A stretch of DNA of 64,000 nucleotides from Phorcus lineatus (Eukaryota > Mollusca > Gastropoda > Trochida > Trochidae), in NCBI GenBank assembly GCA_921293015.1, contig OV121090.1, forward strand, positions 22,024,304-22,088,303, given 5' to 3'. Numbering within the stretch: position 1 is the stretch's first letter; each line of letters opens with the position of its first letter. The position numbers were made by a program, and so were the translations under genes. Of the stretch, positions 10,194 through 20,608 are shown one piece after another. Below the pieces are notes generated by a model. The model saw only the letters and a list, made by a program, of their open reading frames with translations. It was not told the origin of the DNA and did not search any database.

Positions 10194-11205
10194 ATGGCCG
10201 CCTATCTAGTCAAAAGTCTGTCGGTTGACGAGAAATATGTTGAGAGAATCACCGGGTTGATTAAACGAGGTAAGATGTTACATAGAATAGGAAGGATACA
10301 TTGAAATAAGTAAAATTTATTCAAATTGTTTCCGCTTAAGGTGATTTTAAAGGAGAACGCACAATTTGTTCTGGCTTTGTTTATCAAATTATGTAAACAT
10401 TTACCCTAATTTCACATGATCTTGTAAATGAGTGAGCGAGTTGGGGTTTAACGTGCTTTGAACAATATTTCAGTTATTAAACACGTGGATGACAAGCATC
10501 CATAAGAGAGTGGACCGATAAGGAAGAAAGGGATCGACAGGATGAGGGAAAAGACGGAAAGAAAGGCATAGTAAGAGATAGACAACAGGTTTAAGAACGA
10601 CTCAAAATTGGTCTGGATTCTACCCCGTGCACCTGTCCAGCTTGGGTGACCCTACCAGTAGCATCTAAGTTCCGGCTGGCTTAGCTCTCGGGGTGAACCG
10701 TAAGCGTTGTTGTGAATATTCGTGCAGTGATCACGTTCCGATACTACAGTATCACATGATGCATAATTAGATAAAGAGATGCATTAAATAGTAAATATGA
10801 ATGACAGATCGACAAGGTTCATTTTGAGCTCTTTTTGTGTTTTTTCTGTAAATTATTTTGAATTGTAATCAGATGTTCACATGATTTGATTGTAGGAGAG
10901 CTGAACCATGTGGCAGGGCCAATTGAAAATCTTGTACCCAAAAAATTTCAAAATTTGTTTGATCATAAAACATTGTCATCCTATGTCGCGGAGGATCACA
11001 ATTCAGCAAATTTGGTTATGGAATTCCTTGATGAAGGGGCCAAAGTGATCGTTAAAACGTTTTCAAAAACCGTTTGTAATCAAATAATGAGAAATTTGAA
11101 TCACCTTGGCCAAGAGGCAGTTGATGCCATACATCCCTGGATATTGAACACAATTGTGGATTGGGCAACCTTTGACCAATTCATATCAACTAAACAACTG
11201 GTTTG
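10194..11205 (+). CDS. Unknown spliced gene, first two exons
   Basis: Exon 1 (10194-10269) starts at ATG and encodes MAAYLVKSLSVDEKY, then VERITGLIKR, ending before a GTAAGA donor in phase 1. Exon 2 starts at 10896 after a TTGTAG acceptor and continues in phase as GELNHVAGPIENLVPKKF. The match of phase and the absence of stops across about 125 codons support a real gene. The exon 2 end is uncertain. A GTTTGT donor-like site lies near 11204, after which the frame becomes hydrophobic and intron-like until a stop at the S1 copy (11321). The product is a small, mixed-charge, probably soluble protein. I recognise no family. The intron holds an S1 copy. Possible further phase-1 exons are listed at 12686 and 13018. 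Confidence 0.6.
10429..10694 (-). mobile_element. S1 SINE-like repeat inside an intron
   Basis: A copy truncated at its head, with tail (GTGAGCGAGTTGGGG) at the left, lies in the intron between exons 1 and 2 of the unknown gene at 10194. It ends in the CTCTCGGGGT block. No clear target-site duplication was seen. Confidence 0.75.
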
Positions 11206-11321
11206 TCTGAGTTTAATTTGTGTGATTTTTACCTTATTCAATCTTCAGGAAGTTGTTTTGCCAGTTCGTTCTTTCAATTTTATCATTTCTTGGAAGGACA
11301 AATTACATAGCATTTCAATAT

Positions 11322-11640
11322 AGTGAGTGAGTTGGGGTTTAACGTGCTTTTAACAATATTTCAGTTATAAAACACGTGGATGACAAGCATCCAAAAGAGA
11401 GTGGACAGATAAGGGAGAAAGGGATCGAAAGGATGAGGGAAAAGACGGAAAGAAAGGCATAGTGAGAGATAGACAACAGGTTTTAGAAGGACTCAAATTT
11501 ACTCAGGATTTCTACCCGTCGACCTGTCCAACTTGGGTGTCCCTACCAAGAGCATGAAAGCTACAGCTGGCATAGCTCTTGGGGTCACGGAAGCACGCAA
11601 ACCACCACACCACGTTAAGGTATTGAGTCCAGTGGTGGTA
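11322..11640 (-). mobile_element. Near full-length S1 SINE-like repeat
   Basis: The tail starts at 11322, and the head reaches the CCACCACACCACG block and a terminal GTGGTGGTA at 11640. Its left edge supplies the stop codon of the frame that runs on from exon 2 of the upstream gene. It aligns over its whole length with the copies at 6505 and 13785. Confidence 0.8.
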
Positions 11641-12685
11641 TCATAATGCAATGTGCAATTGTGTAATATCCTATTTGTCTACAATAGCAAGTTACTCTAT
11701 ATATTAATTATGACAATATTTTATGTAATATGATTTTAGTTTTATACTGTAGCCTATGTTTTCGATATACACGTGCTTGCAAAGAGGTATGTGTGTTTTT
11801 TATTTGTATGAAAAATAATCATACAAGATTTGTGTTTATTCTTCATTTGAGTTTTTCACCTTTAGCTTGCCAGGCCTAAAGGGCCTGACGGGCAGATGTC
11901 AATCATCTGTAACTTGTTCATATGTTCATTTTATCCTCCAAGCGGTGTTAAGCAATAAGTCACTCACTCATTTTATCCTCCTTAATTTATCAGTTCATCT
12001 CATAGTTTACGCTGAATTATCTTGAATTTTTTTTAAAAAGTGTGGTATTGACTTTGCCACGTGCAATTTTATGAATCAAAAATCTTTTTCCAAATTTGAA
12101 AAAGATAATTTGAATGTATAGGTCTCATGTTAACAAATCTTGACCATTTAAAATGACAATGTAGTTGATAATTTTCATCTAATGAATTATTTAGTCAAGA
12201 CTGGTGAGTTACAGTGCTAATTCCTTTTTCTTTATTGGTAGAGTGAAAGAATCACTTATTAGCCAAGTTTTAGTACTTATGCAAGGTCTGCATATTCTCC
12301 TGATTTTTTAACAATGTCCTAACACAAGGACTCCTTATCAAGTACAGCTTTTGTATGGATGTCTTAAGACGTTGGTTCAATTCCGACCAAAAGCACAGAG
12401 TCAAATATTATGCATGCACAGTTTATACCTTTGTTAAAATGTGCAAGAATCACAGTTTATCTTCATTTACTCTAATGAAATATAACTTAACTGACCAACA
12501 TGCATGGTTACATTAGATTTATTCAAAATGCTTATATATAATGAATTTAATTTGACTGCTATGATTTATCTGTAATATTTGAGCGACATTGTATGCTAAG
12601 TAACACATCTTCATTGCTTAAGATAAATGTGTATTCACATGTTTTGAAACTAAATTTATGATTATTTGATGCTTTGATATTTAAG
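11641..12685. other. Non-coding, probably intronic
   Basis: AT-rich sequence between the S1 copy and a candidate exon. A short GC-richer patch near 11865-11905 (CCAGGCCTAAAGGGCCTGACGG-like) has small inverted words but no clear identity. A short CACTCACTCA tract near 11960 may be an S1 tail relic. Confidence 0.4.
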
Positions 12686-12731
12686 TTATCTAACGATGAC
12701 ACACCTTCTCGTCATCAGCAAAATATTGAAG
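12686..12731 (+). other. Candidate small exon, phase 1
   Basis: A TTTAAG acceptor-like site precedes an open segment reading LSNDDTPSRHQQNIE, which ends at GAAG|GTAGGT. Its phase-1 end matches the start of the next candidate exon at 13018. It could belong to the gene starting at 10194. Only splice-site form, frame and phase support it. Confidence 0.3.
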
Positions 12732-13017
12732 GTAGGTAAATTCTTAAAATTCAGGTCAATGATAAACCTTTGTTTGGGGGAAAATTCAATAGTTTGTGAT
12801 TGTCTTGCTATGACAACTAAAACGATGTAGTAAGAATATTATAAAATAAATTCAAAATCAATGTCAAATTCACAGGTATGATTTTATTACATGACAATTG
12901 TCAGTTGAAAAAAAATGAATGATTTCAACAAAAATGCCAATGTCGTTGATTTGTTTGTAGATTTTCCCCCAATTTTTTATTACCTTTCACATTCAATAAT
13001 TTCAATAATGTTTCAGA

Positions 13018-13085
13018 CACTAAAATAAACAAGTCCAGTGAATTGATGCATGATACCATGGACACAGTGACACATATAGATGAAG
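13018..13085 (+). other. Candidate small exon, phase 1
   Basis: Bounded by TGTTTCAG and GAAG|GTAAGA, this segment reads DTKINKSSELMHDTM then DTVTHIDE when joined in phase 1 to the candidate exon ending at 12731. Good splice consensus on both sides makes it the better of the two small-exon candidates. No family was recognised. Confidence 0.4.
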
Positions 13086-13435
13086 GTAAGATATAAGGGC
13101 TTGATATTTCAACAAATTGATTTTCTTTTTACTCATCAAAACTCAATGGATTTATATCTTACATAAATTTATTTAACTTTCATGTATGGATAAATTAGTA
13201 AGTAAAACATATACATAATGAATTAAGTTAAACAAATGTCACATATGACATATTGCAAAAAGGCAATCTAATTGAATGATCCACAATCATTGTGTATTAT
13301 GAATGCTATGGTCTTCAAAGCACAAATCATCGGCATCTGCCAAGTTTTGGTTGTCACATGATCATGTCACCAAACGAGCATTGTTCATCATCTTCATCAA
13401 CCAGTTCTTTTCTCATCTTCACTTTCATTCACCAG

Positions 13436-13530
13436 GAACCAAACATTGCCTCAATAATCAACTCAACTCATCCTCATTCATCCTGAACCAAACATTGCCT
13501 CAATAATCAAGCCGTTTATCCTCATTCATA
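13436..13530 (+). repeat. Short tandem duplication, about 50 bp
   Basis: The word GAACCAAACATTGCCTCAAT recurs about 50 bp apart, each time followed by a CCTCATTCAT block. This is a two-copy tandem duplication in non-coding sequence. Confidence 0.6.
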
Positions 13531-13784
13531 TTTATCTAAAAGAAATTCCAAACGTATGGGAATACTTTTCTTTGAGTGAACTTTTCATTAACACGACTTA
13601 AATCCTTCGTAAAAAAAAAGTCTTCATAACATTGCCTTTTGTTGTGCTACTTAGTAAATACTAACGTTGGAAGATATTCAATACATACCTCGGCACTGCT
13701 CCTCTGCATGCGTAAATGCATGTGAAAATCATCTGCGCAGTAGTTGTTTATTGTATTCAAGTAGTCCTCAATTTTAGCGTGATC

Positions 13785-14096
13785 CACCACTTATCTCAAT
13801 ACCTTATCGTGGTGTGGTGGTTTGCGTACTTCAGAGACCCCGACAGCTATGCCAGCCGGAGCGTGTAATGCTCCTGGTAGGGTCACCCAAGCTGGACCGG
13901 TCGAAGGTTAGAAGCCTGACCAAATTTGAGTTTTTCGGAAACCTTTTGTCTATCTCTCACTATGCCTTTCTTTCCGTCTTTTCCCTCATCCTGTCGATCC
14001 CTTTCTCCCTTATCTTTCCACTCTCTTTTGGATGCTTGTCATCCACGTGTTAAATAACTGAAATATTTTTCAAAGCACGTTAAACCCCAACTCACT
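13785..14096 (+). mobile_element. Full-length S1 SINE-like repeat with 15-bp target-site duplication
   Basis: The direct repeat CAATTTAGCGTGATC at 14097-14111 matches 13769-13784, which has one extra T. The element therefore runs from CACCACTTATCTCAATACC to AACTCACT. With the copy at 6505 it fixes both ends of the S1 family at about 310 bp. Confidence 0.85.
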
Positions 14097-14111
14097 CAAT
14101 TTAGCGTGATC

Positions 14112-14886
14112 TTTCTGTTCGCTGTAGCCGCCCAATGGATGCAACTAAGGACCCTACTGCCTGGTTTTCATGAGTCAACACCTACAAAGTTTTGTACATT
14201 GCTGCTGCACACTATAAAGGTTATTCACCGATCACTATTTTCCCCGATAAGATATTATACTTATGAAAAAAATTGGGGTTCATAGGCATAAACAAATCAA
14301 TACAAACAAACTTCATATGTTTATTATCATATAATTATTAGTAAAAATTAAATGTTTGAATGAAACTTTCCTCGGAAACTTTTGGCCTGAGCTTCCAGGT
14401 CGGCAATCGAAGCATAACGCTTTTAGATTGTTTTTAGCCATATAAGAAATATTTGAAGAAAAAAAATCTTTTTCCCCGTTAATATCTGTTTCTGGCGTGC
14501 AAGATGTCACTTGTATAGTGGGTCTTATCATAACACATGTATATTTTAATCGAAATAAGTACAATTAGACATGGTTGTGTTTTTTTTAAATAACTGCACA
14601 ATTATCGTTAAAATAAGTGAAAATGAAATTCTATCAGAGGAGAATATAATAAGATATTAAATGAAAATGTATTTTCTATGTATTTGAAAAGAGGTGTCCC
14701 TATTATCGAGACAGTTAGACTTAAATTGATGAATTATATCTGTGAACACAGGGGCTATTTCTAAGTGATACACGCCCGTGTCTGTGAACATAAAAATGAG
14801 TATGATTCAGATGTCAGTCTAATTGACAAATTATTTCAGTTGCAGACACTATTTATGGATCTCATTGCTGTAACTTTGTTTCTCAC
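14112..14886. other. Non-coding stretch
   Basis: No supported gene. Open frames on either strand (for example 14313-14564 minus) show no motif. The stretch ends at the donor site of the minus-strand exon at 14887. Confidence 0.4.
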
Positions 14887-14994
14887 CTCTTCAGGAAAGT
14901 CAGTTTCCGCCATTTCTGCTGCTGATCTGACATCGTCATCACATTATTGTTCTACCAAATGTTTCATCATCAAAACAGGTATTCTCGACGCCAT
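14887..14994 (-). pseudogene. Broken first exon of an unknown gene
   Basis: Reading leftward from ATG at 14994, the exon gives MASRIPVLMMKHLVEQ, a TAA stop, then DDDVRSAAEMAETDFPEE up to a GTGAGA donor. It has a good ATG context (AAAATGGCG), an upstream CCAAT box and an upstream TATA-like box, so it looks like a genuine first exon spoiled by one nonsense change. The family is not recognised. Confidence 0.45.
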
Positions 14995-15018
14995 TTTGAA
15001 TTTAAGCGGCGAGCGCTG

Positions 15019-15076
15019 ATTGGTGTTGCAGTTACTAAGATCAGCGATTGCCTCCCTTACCCTAAGCGCTATATAA
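15019..15076 (-). promoter_or_regulatory. Candidate minus-strand promoter (CCAAT and TATA)
   Basis: On the minus strand a TTATATAG box (15069-15076) lies about 80 bp, and a CCAAT box (15019-15023) about 28 bp, upstream of the ATG at 14994. The 24-bp minisatellite starts 20 bp further upstream. The CCAAT box lies between the TATA-like box and the ATG, which is unusual order, so one of the two may be chance. Confidence 0.35.
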
Positions 15077-15096
15077 TGAAGTTGAGTAGACCATAA

Positions 15097-15523
15097 GTTG
15101 AAGACGTTGAGGAGACGTCCAATTGACACGTTCATGGGAAGCCAGTGTATGATGTTCAGGGGACATCAGTTAACAACATTAAGGAAAAGTAAGTTGATCT
15201 TGTTAAAAGGATGCCAAATTCAGACCATAGCGGTAAAGCAAGATTGAGACGTTCGGGGCATGTTAAGTTCCGACATTCACGTGACATCATATTAAGACGT
15301 TAAGATGATGTCACATTGAGACGATACAAGAATGTGAGATTGAGACGTTTAGATTATGAAAAATTGTGACGTTAAAATGATGTCAGCTTGCAACGTTCAT
15401 GGGATGTCAGACTGAGACGCTACGGGGATGTACGATTGAGACGTTGAGTGGACGTCAATTTACAACATTGAGGGACGTCAATTTACAACATTGAGAGGAA
15501 GTCAGATTGAGACGTTAAAGGGA
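15097..15523 (+). repeat. 24-bp degenerate minisatellite, array 2
   Basis: About 17 copies of the same 24-bp unit as at 9841 occur here. In the right half eight successive units are nearly all exactly 24 bp and start TTGAGACG, TTGTGACG, TTGCAACG or TTACAACA, with GGATGTCAGA-type second halves. GACGT and ACGTC words are dense. The array lies between two divergent first exons: 103 bp from the minus-strand ATG at 14994 and about 245 bp from the THAP remnant. Confidence 0.85.
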
Positions 15524-15683
15524 ATAGGAAATATGACCTATTTTGAAGATTAGAAATGTTATTTGAAGTGTATAGTGACTTATGATGCAAACAAATAATT
15601 TTTAACCGACCAGAATAATTAGTAATTGGCATCTAAACTTGATCACCTATAAAAACGTAAACAAAATTCGACCTTTGACCTAA

Positions 15684-15691
15684 TGACGTCA
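15684..15691. promoter_or_regulatory. CRE-like palindrome TGACGTCA
   Basis: A perfect 8-bp CRE palindrome lies about 80 bp upstream of the THAP remnant, following GACCTTTGACCT words. The same octamer sits upstream of the minus-strand exon at 20395. Function is inferred from motif and position only. Confidence 0.4.
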
Positions 15692-15729
15692 CGAAGGGAA
15701 TCGTCCCCCATTTGTTTACATAGAGACGA

Positions 15730-16055
15730 ATGGAAGTCAGGAACAGAGGAGACGGAAATACCTCGTATATGTGTGTTAGGTGGCTGTAAACTGTAGTAAC
15801 ATCACACAAGTAAACTTAATGTTTCATGTTTTGCCATGGGATATCGCAAAACAATGGACGAAAATTGTGCAAAGAACCCGAACCGACTGGAAATCAGGAC
15901 CCAGTAGCCTAAGTGGATACAGCTACATTTGTTCAGCACATTTAAACGACGATTCCTACATCAAACCTAATTTTGTAGCTACAACGTTACGATCGAAACC
16001 CAAAAATGAAGCCGAATGCATGTCTCACGGTCTTGCCAACACATGTATGCCATAA
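15730..16055 (+). pseudogene. THAP zinc-finger domain remnant
   Basis: One frame reads CVLGGC (15770-15787), giving the first two Cys of a THAP C2CH finger. After a 7-base insertion the next frame continues NCSNITQVNLMFHVLP, then AKQWTKIVQRTRTDW, then SYICSAHLNDDSY with the Cys-x2-His pair. Together they match the THAP order (C-x4-C, FP-like LP, W, C-x2-H). The frame break near 15788 and the absence of a proper start make it a pseudogene. THAP domains occur in P-type transposases and host factors, and I cannot tell which this was. No transposase core was found downstream. Confidence 0.65.
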
Positions 16056-18512
16056 TTTAAGAAACTGTTAGCGCAATATTGCGAGTGAAAGAACAAAAAA
16101 TGGCCGAGTAGGCGTATACGACGAAGTGACCTAGCGCTCATCGGTTCGGCAGAGGGAGTTTTCAAGGGTGAGTGTTGATCATGTTAAATACAGTAAATAT
16201 GTATCTGTTATTCTGTAAGTATTTTGTAACTAAATATCAGTTATAATGATTACGAAAAGCAAAATCTAAACAAACGTCGGCTATTATGACAATTTAACGT
16301 GCTCTTGATTATGTGTCGTCCTGTTTTCGATCACTTGAAATTCAGCGTTAGATTTGGACCTAGGCGAATTCTTTCACACGTGATCAAGAATTGATCACTA
16401 AAAATTGTTCCTATATTTTTTCAAGAAGCTACAGACAAGAGGAACTCATGATCATGATGCCGAGGGTACTGCCAAATCACAAAAAAAAATTGTGATTGAT
16501 GAGGGCAACACAGCAGACACCAGTATGTTATGGAAGGTGCTTTTTACATCAATCAAGCATATGGAAGCCAGGTAAAGGACAAAAATATTCAACTTAATTT
16601 GAAACCAAAGAGGAGTAAAGGTTTGTAAAATACAACAGTGAAAGCAAAATGACTCCAAGTGTGATTTTAATCTAGTAAATAGTGTCATTGAGATATTAAC
16701 ATACAAGTTTTAGACAAATGTATAAATTAGATGAAAGATAAAACTGAATACCTTTTATTTAACATTTTTTAATTGTTAAATATTTTGTATTGTGTGAAAA
16801 TCACAGTTCCTCATATTTCAATGTCTTATGAAAATTGATGAATTTCATTTTGTATTGCAGGTGTTTCTACTCCAAGGATTGATTCCTAATGAGATACAGA
16901 GCCAATGGGTTTTCGGAAAAAACTGTAACAGTACAGTAACAAAATTGCCTACTTTTTTCTAGCATAAGCAAAATAAAATTATTTATTTGTTATACATTAT
17001 CTCATTAAAAGATTTTTTTATATATTTGGAGGGGGAAATGTTGCCATAGATTTTTTTTCGAAATAAAAGGAATAACAGTTTATCACCTTGTCATAGACTT
17101 TTGTTACTGTTTGCTAGAAAATTGAACTCATGGTACTGGAATGTTTATCTGTCATATAAATGCTTGGTATGTAATTTAAATACACCATGAGAATAAACAG
17201 AGGAAAATTTTTATGAGTTCAGAATCATTTATTATGTGGGCAGTTTGTTTATAATAAGTTTGACCACTGTATAGTTTATTATTATTTGGAATTTGATCTT
17301 GTGTTTTCATTACACATAAAAATTGTCAAGAAATAAATAATTCATTTCAGATTTATCTTCTTTTTTGTCACTTTGACTTGCTCATCTGGTTGCTGCCTGA
17401 ACTGGTATTATGCTGTATCCAGCACATCAGTGTTCACTGTTCAGGCAAACAGCATAAAAACTAGGGTGGAGGGTGAGACAGCAGACAGGAGGGTCCCTAG
17501 CCCTGCACTTATCCCTGTACTGGTCAACCTCCTGACAACACTGGCTCTCTTTGGCTGTGGACATCATATTACAATGGTTACACTCTCACCTGAAGAAAAG
17601 AATTTGACTATGTGAAGTGATATTATACTTTATAATCCATCCATAAATGATGAGTAGAGACTTGAGAAAAGTTAAACGTTTGTTTACTCTCCCTCTCCCT
17701 CTCGTGTCACCTATTTCCGTTGTATTAAGAAATCAACTGCTGTGCACTTCATAGATAGATTGTACATATTTCAAACATTTTAAACTGAACAAACATTTAT
17801 TCTGGTGTTAATTATATTTAAACATCATTCAAAAAGATGCCACGTTTTACTAATAATTTTGGCGTCACTTTTTTAAATTGTATTTGTATTGGATCAAATA
17901 ATGGCAACATAACCCATGCGACAGGTAATATTTTACTGAATTTCAAACACAAATGGTGACTTAAACAAAACACCATTCAAACTAAACTTGTTACATGTTT
18001 AAAAAGTTCACATGCTCATTGAATTACTACATTGTCCTTGATATAAATATTTATATATATAATAATATTAATATTTAATATATAATTTATAAATATTTCA
18101 GGTGAAGGAAAAAGAATTTAAGCCTAGTAAGTGTTCATGTAGATATAAAATTCTTCTTAACAGCCTATATCTTGTATATGATATAACATCAATTTCTATA
18201 GATGCGATCCAAGCAAAGTTTGATGTTAAAATGATGCATCATTTATTTTTCACTGTAAAATTCTACAAATGCCAAAATGTATTTAGGCAATAACCCTTCT
18301 GCATTAGCACAGATTTAAAAATTGATCAGGGACTCTTCTCTGGTTAGATATTTGACAATAAGAATCATGTCAGCCTGGGGAAGCAACCATTAATATAATT
18401 TGGTGACATATATATTTTGAACAAATGATTGATAAAAAAAAATTTCCTTGAAGTTGTATGAAGTGAACAGCATGAAATAGCACTTGATTTTCATTAGTGA
18501 AGTTAACAGTTG
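16056..18512. other. Mostly non-coding stretch
   Basis: AT-rich sequence. Weak exon-like segments occur at about 16436-16522 (ends at GTATGT) and 17351-17615 (open frame with a GC-richer core and a possible hydrophobic run LIPVLVNLLTTLALFG). They could be decayed downstream exons of the THAP gene, but I see no family motif. A TATA/AATATT-rich patch lies at 18045-18100. Confidence 0.4.
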
Positions 18513-19664
18513 CAGGGTTGCATCTAGCCGTGCGGCATTGCGGCATCCCCGCAAAAATATTTCAATTGACGCATTTTTAAAGAAATTGTGCGCCACTAGT
18601 GCCGCAAAATTACTGTAAATGCCGCATTTTCTGATTAACAACACGGCATATCATGATCTTTTTTTTACATCCTTCAAATTATTAAAAAATAGGTCTGCAA
18701 AACGTAATTTGTAAACGATACAGGTGACTCACGAAAACTGGTAAACATGAGTCTAAAGAACTTCTCACTTTCGGTTTTTAACCTAAGTTGGTTGAGAGAA
18801 GCGTTTTGATTGGCCTAAATATCAAAGCATAAACAAAAGCCATTTTCATTGGCCAAATCGGTCACGTGAGCTTACCATGCTTTCTGGTGACATTGGCAGT
18901 AATGGCGGCGCCGAAAAAGAAAACCAGAACGTTGTTTCATTTCTTTCGAAACCAAAATGATGACAGCGAAAAAAATGACGACCAATTTGTTGATATTATC
19001 GAAAATACGCGACATACTGATGAACAACCTGTTACGATATCGGCTTCATCCACGGATGCCGATGGATCTACCAGCGGTCAAACCCCTAGTAAAATTTCAC
19101 AAGTTAACAAAAAACGGAAGTACTGTTTCATTCAAGAATGGGTCAAAGATCGCCCATGGTTAGATACGAACGATTCCGGAGGAATGGTGTGCAAGTGGTG
19201 CATTCAAACGGGAAAAACTAACAGCTTTGCAAGCCGAGGTGGCAATACGAACTTACGTACTTCGACACTGGACAGACACTTTGAAATAACTGATCACCAA
19301 GAAGCGATGGAAGATTTGAAACTACGTAGTAATTTTAAAGTGTTGTCATCAAATGCTTTCGCAAAGCGTTCAGAATCAATGCTTCGTGCGTTTGAAACAG
19401 AAGATTAAAATCACCATGAGGACCAGTGAGTTACAGTCAAGATCGGGTAAATATTTAATATTCATTTTCTATTTGTATTGAATTTGAAATGAAACATTTA
19501 GCAACAGTTAAAAGGACTTGTTCTGATTTCAGTTATGTGGTACAGTCTGAATGCTTCATTTTAGTCATTGATTTCAGTGCCCCTAAACAAAAACCTGATG
19601 CCCCCCTTTTCTGTGTTAGATGGGGCACATGCCCCACTTTGTTAAAATCCTAGATGCAACCCTG
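18513..19664 (+). mobile_element. hAT-like DNA transposon derivative with intact zinc-finger ORF
   Basis: Terminal inverted repeats CAGGGTTGCATCTAG (18513-18527) and CTAGATGCAACCCTG (19650-19664) are perfect, and the direct repeat CAGTTG flanks both ends (18507-18512, 19665-19670). hAT elements usually give 8 bp, so the 6-bp repeat may be an eroded duplication. Subterminal GC-rich words (TGCGGCAT, TGCCGCA on the left; TGCCCC, GGGGCACATG on the right) look like transposase-binding repeats. The 1152-bp element keeps only the N-terminal exon of a transposase-like gene. Confidence 0.8.
18902..19408 (+). CDS. hAT-type N-terminal zinc-finger protein, 168 aa
   Basis: I chose the ATG at 18902 (context GTAATGGCG) over the upstream in-frame GTG. 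The protein has a basic N-terminus (MAAPKKKTRTLFHFF), an acidic linker, and a BED/TTF-like finger at about residues 77-135 with C97-x2-C100-x25-H126-x5-H132. Flanking family-typical words are EWVKDRPWL and NTNLRTSTLDRH. This resembles the N-terminal part of ZNF862-like hAT proteins. No DDE catalytic domain or hAT dimerisation region follows before the TAA or the right inverted repeat. The frame is intact, so the product would be a nuclear DNA-binding fragment, conceivably competing with a full transposase. It may instead be exon 1 of a deleted gene. Confidence 0.65.
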   Translation: MAAPKKKTRTLFHFFRNQNDDSEKNDDQFVDIIENTRHTDEQPVTISASSTDADGSTSGQTPSKISQVNKKRKYCFIQEWVKDRPWLDTNDSGGMVCKWCIQTGKTNSFASRGGNTNLRTSTLDRHFEITDHQEAMEDLKLRSNFKVLSSNAFAKRSESMLRAFETED

Positions 19665-19670
19665 CAGTTG

Positions 19671-20168
19671 GGTAGAATTATTGAATATTGATCGTGTCTA
19701 TGCAAAACAACTGATCAACAAATTAAGTGCTATCTAGCCGGGACCTGTTTATGTCAAGCGAGCAAGATTGTCATATGTAAATAGTACTAAATACTACTAC
19801 TACGAAATCAGGTGACACGTGAATAAAGGTTACTCGTTTGCTATTTTAGATAACTTTGAATGAGTGTATTTTATAACGAAACGGTCACATATAAAGATGA
19901 AAACAAGATCAGCTATAATAGAAATCGAGGATATTATATTATCCTACATTTGACAGAATAATTCAGAAAAGAATATGGTCAATCTTCATACGATCGATGG
20001 CCAAGGGAAGTAACTCCTAACAATATTATTTTCATTTCAAGCAACTTGTTAAATAATCTACTTAACAGATATTGTTATTAATTAAATCCCTTTTCAAATT
20101 AAATTTGAATATAGCTTAGACATAAAAAAAACAAGGCTTTCATTACTATGAAATAACTTGAAAATTAC
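19671..20168. other. Non-coding, probably intron of the minus-strand exon
   Basis: No motif beyond AT-rich sequence. It lies downstream of the donor of the exon at 20169-20395 and could be its intron. Confidence 0.35.
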
Positions 20169-20395
20169 CATGCAAGCAGTGTTCAGTCGGTCATGGTCGT
20201 CAGAGCCGTTGCCGTCATAACTCGAGGAGGAATCCCTCACTGGCTCGAATCTATACGGATTCTGCGGTTCGGTCGAACTTGCCGGCAATAAATATTTGTC
20301 CTATCCGACTCATCTCCATTGTCAGATGAGTCGGAAGGCCACGGGGAGCCATCACTGTGGTCACTCAGTTGGTACTCTTTACGTGTTGACGCCAT
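20169..20395 (-). pseudogene. First exon resembling P2X7R_C-domain proteins
   Basis: Reading leftward from ATG at 20395, the exon gives MASTRKEYQLSDHSDGSPWP, an acidic SDSSDNGDESD run, a 1-base frameshift near 20310, then NPYRFEPVRDSSSS and DDHDRLN, ending near a GTAATT donor at 20168. The order of acidic head, PYxFEP and DRLN is what I recall from invertebrate proteins bearing the P2X7 intracellular (P2X7R_C) domain. The next exon, with the expected Cys-rich WCxCG block, was not found. The frameshift makes it non-functional as assembled. Confidence 0.5.
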
Positions 20396-20411
20396 GTTCG
20401 TGTTCCCTTCA

Positions 20412-20431
20412 TGACGTCACATTATCACGTG
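20412..20431 (-). promoter_or_regulatory. CRE and E-box upstream of the minus-strand exon
   Basis: TGACGTCA (20412-20419) and CACGTG (20426-20431) lie 17-36 bp upstream of the ATG at 20395, so they would be core-promoter or 5'-leader elements. Array 3 of the 24-bp repeat starts about 180 bp further upstream. Confidence 0.4.
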
Positions 20432-20608
20432 ACATAAAACTTGTCCTTTTTCTAGGTCAGTCGATTTCAGCTACTTTACGTAGCCTGTAACTTTTAAATG
20501 CATGGTCCCAAAAATTTTGTTTTCAATGGAATTTAATATCATTACGTTTATGAGTAAGGTGTTGCATGTGGAAAGTGTAATTTCAACATGATTTCCTAAA
20601 CCCTTTAA

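Noticed and set aside
18866..18901. GTG start of the zinc-finger ORF
   Set aside because: GTG is not a usual animal start, and an ATG in good context lies 36 bases downstream in frame.
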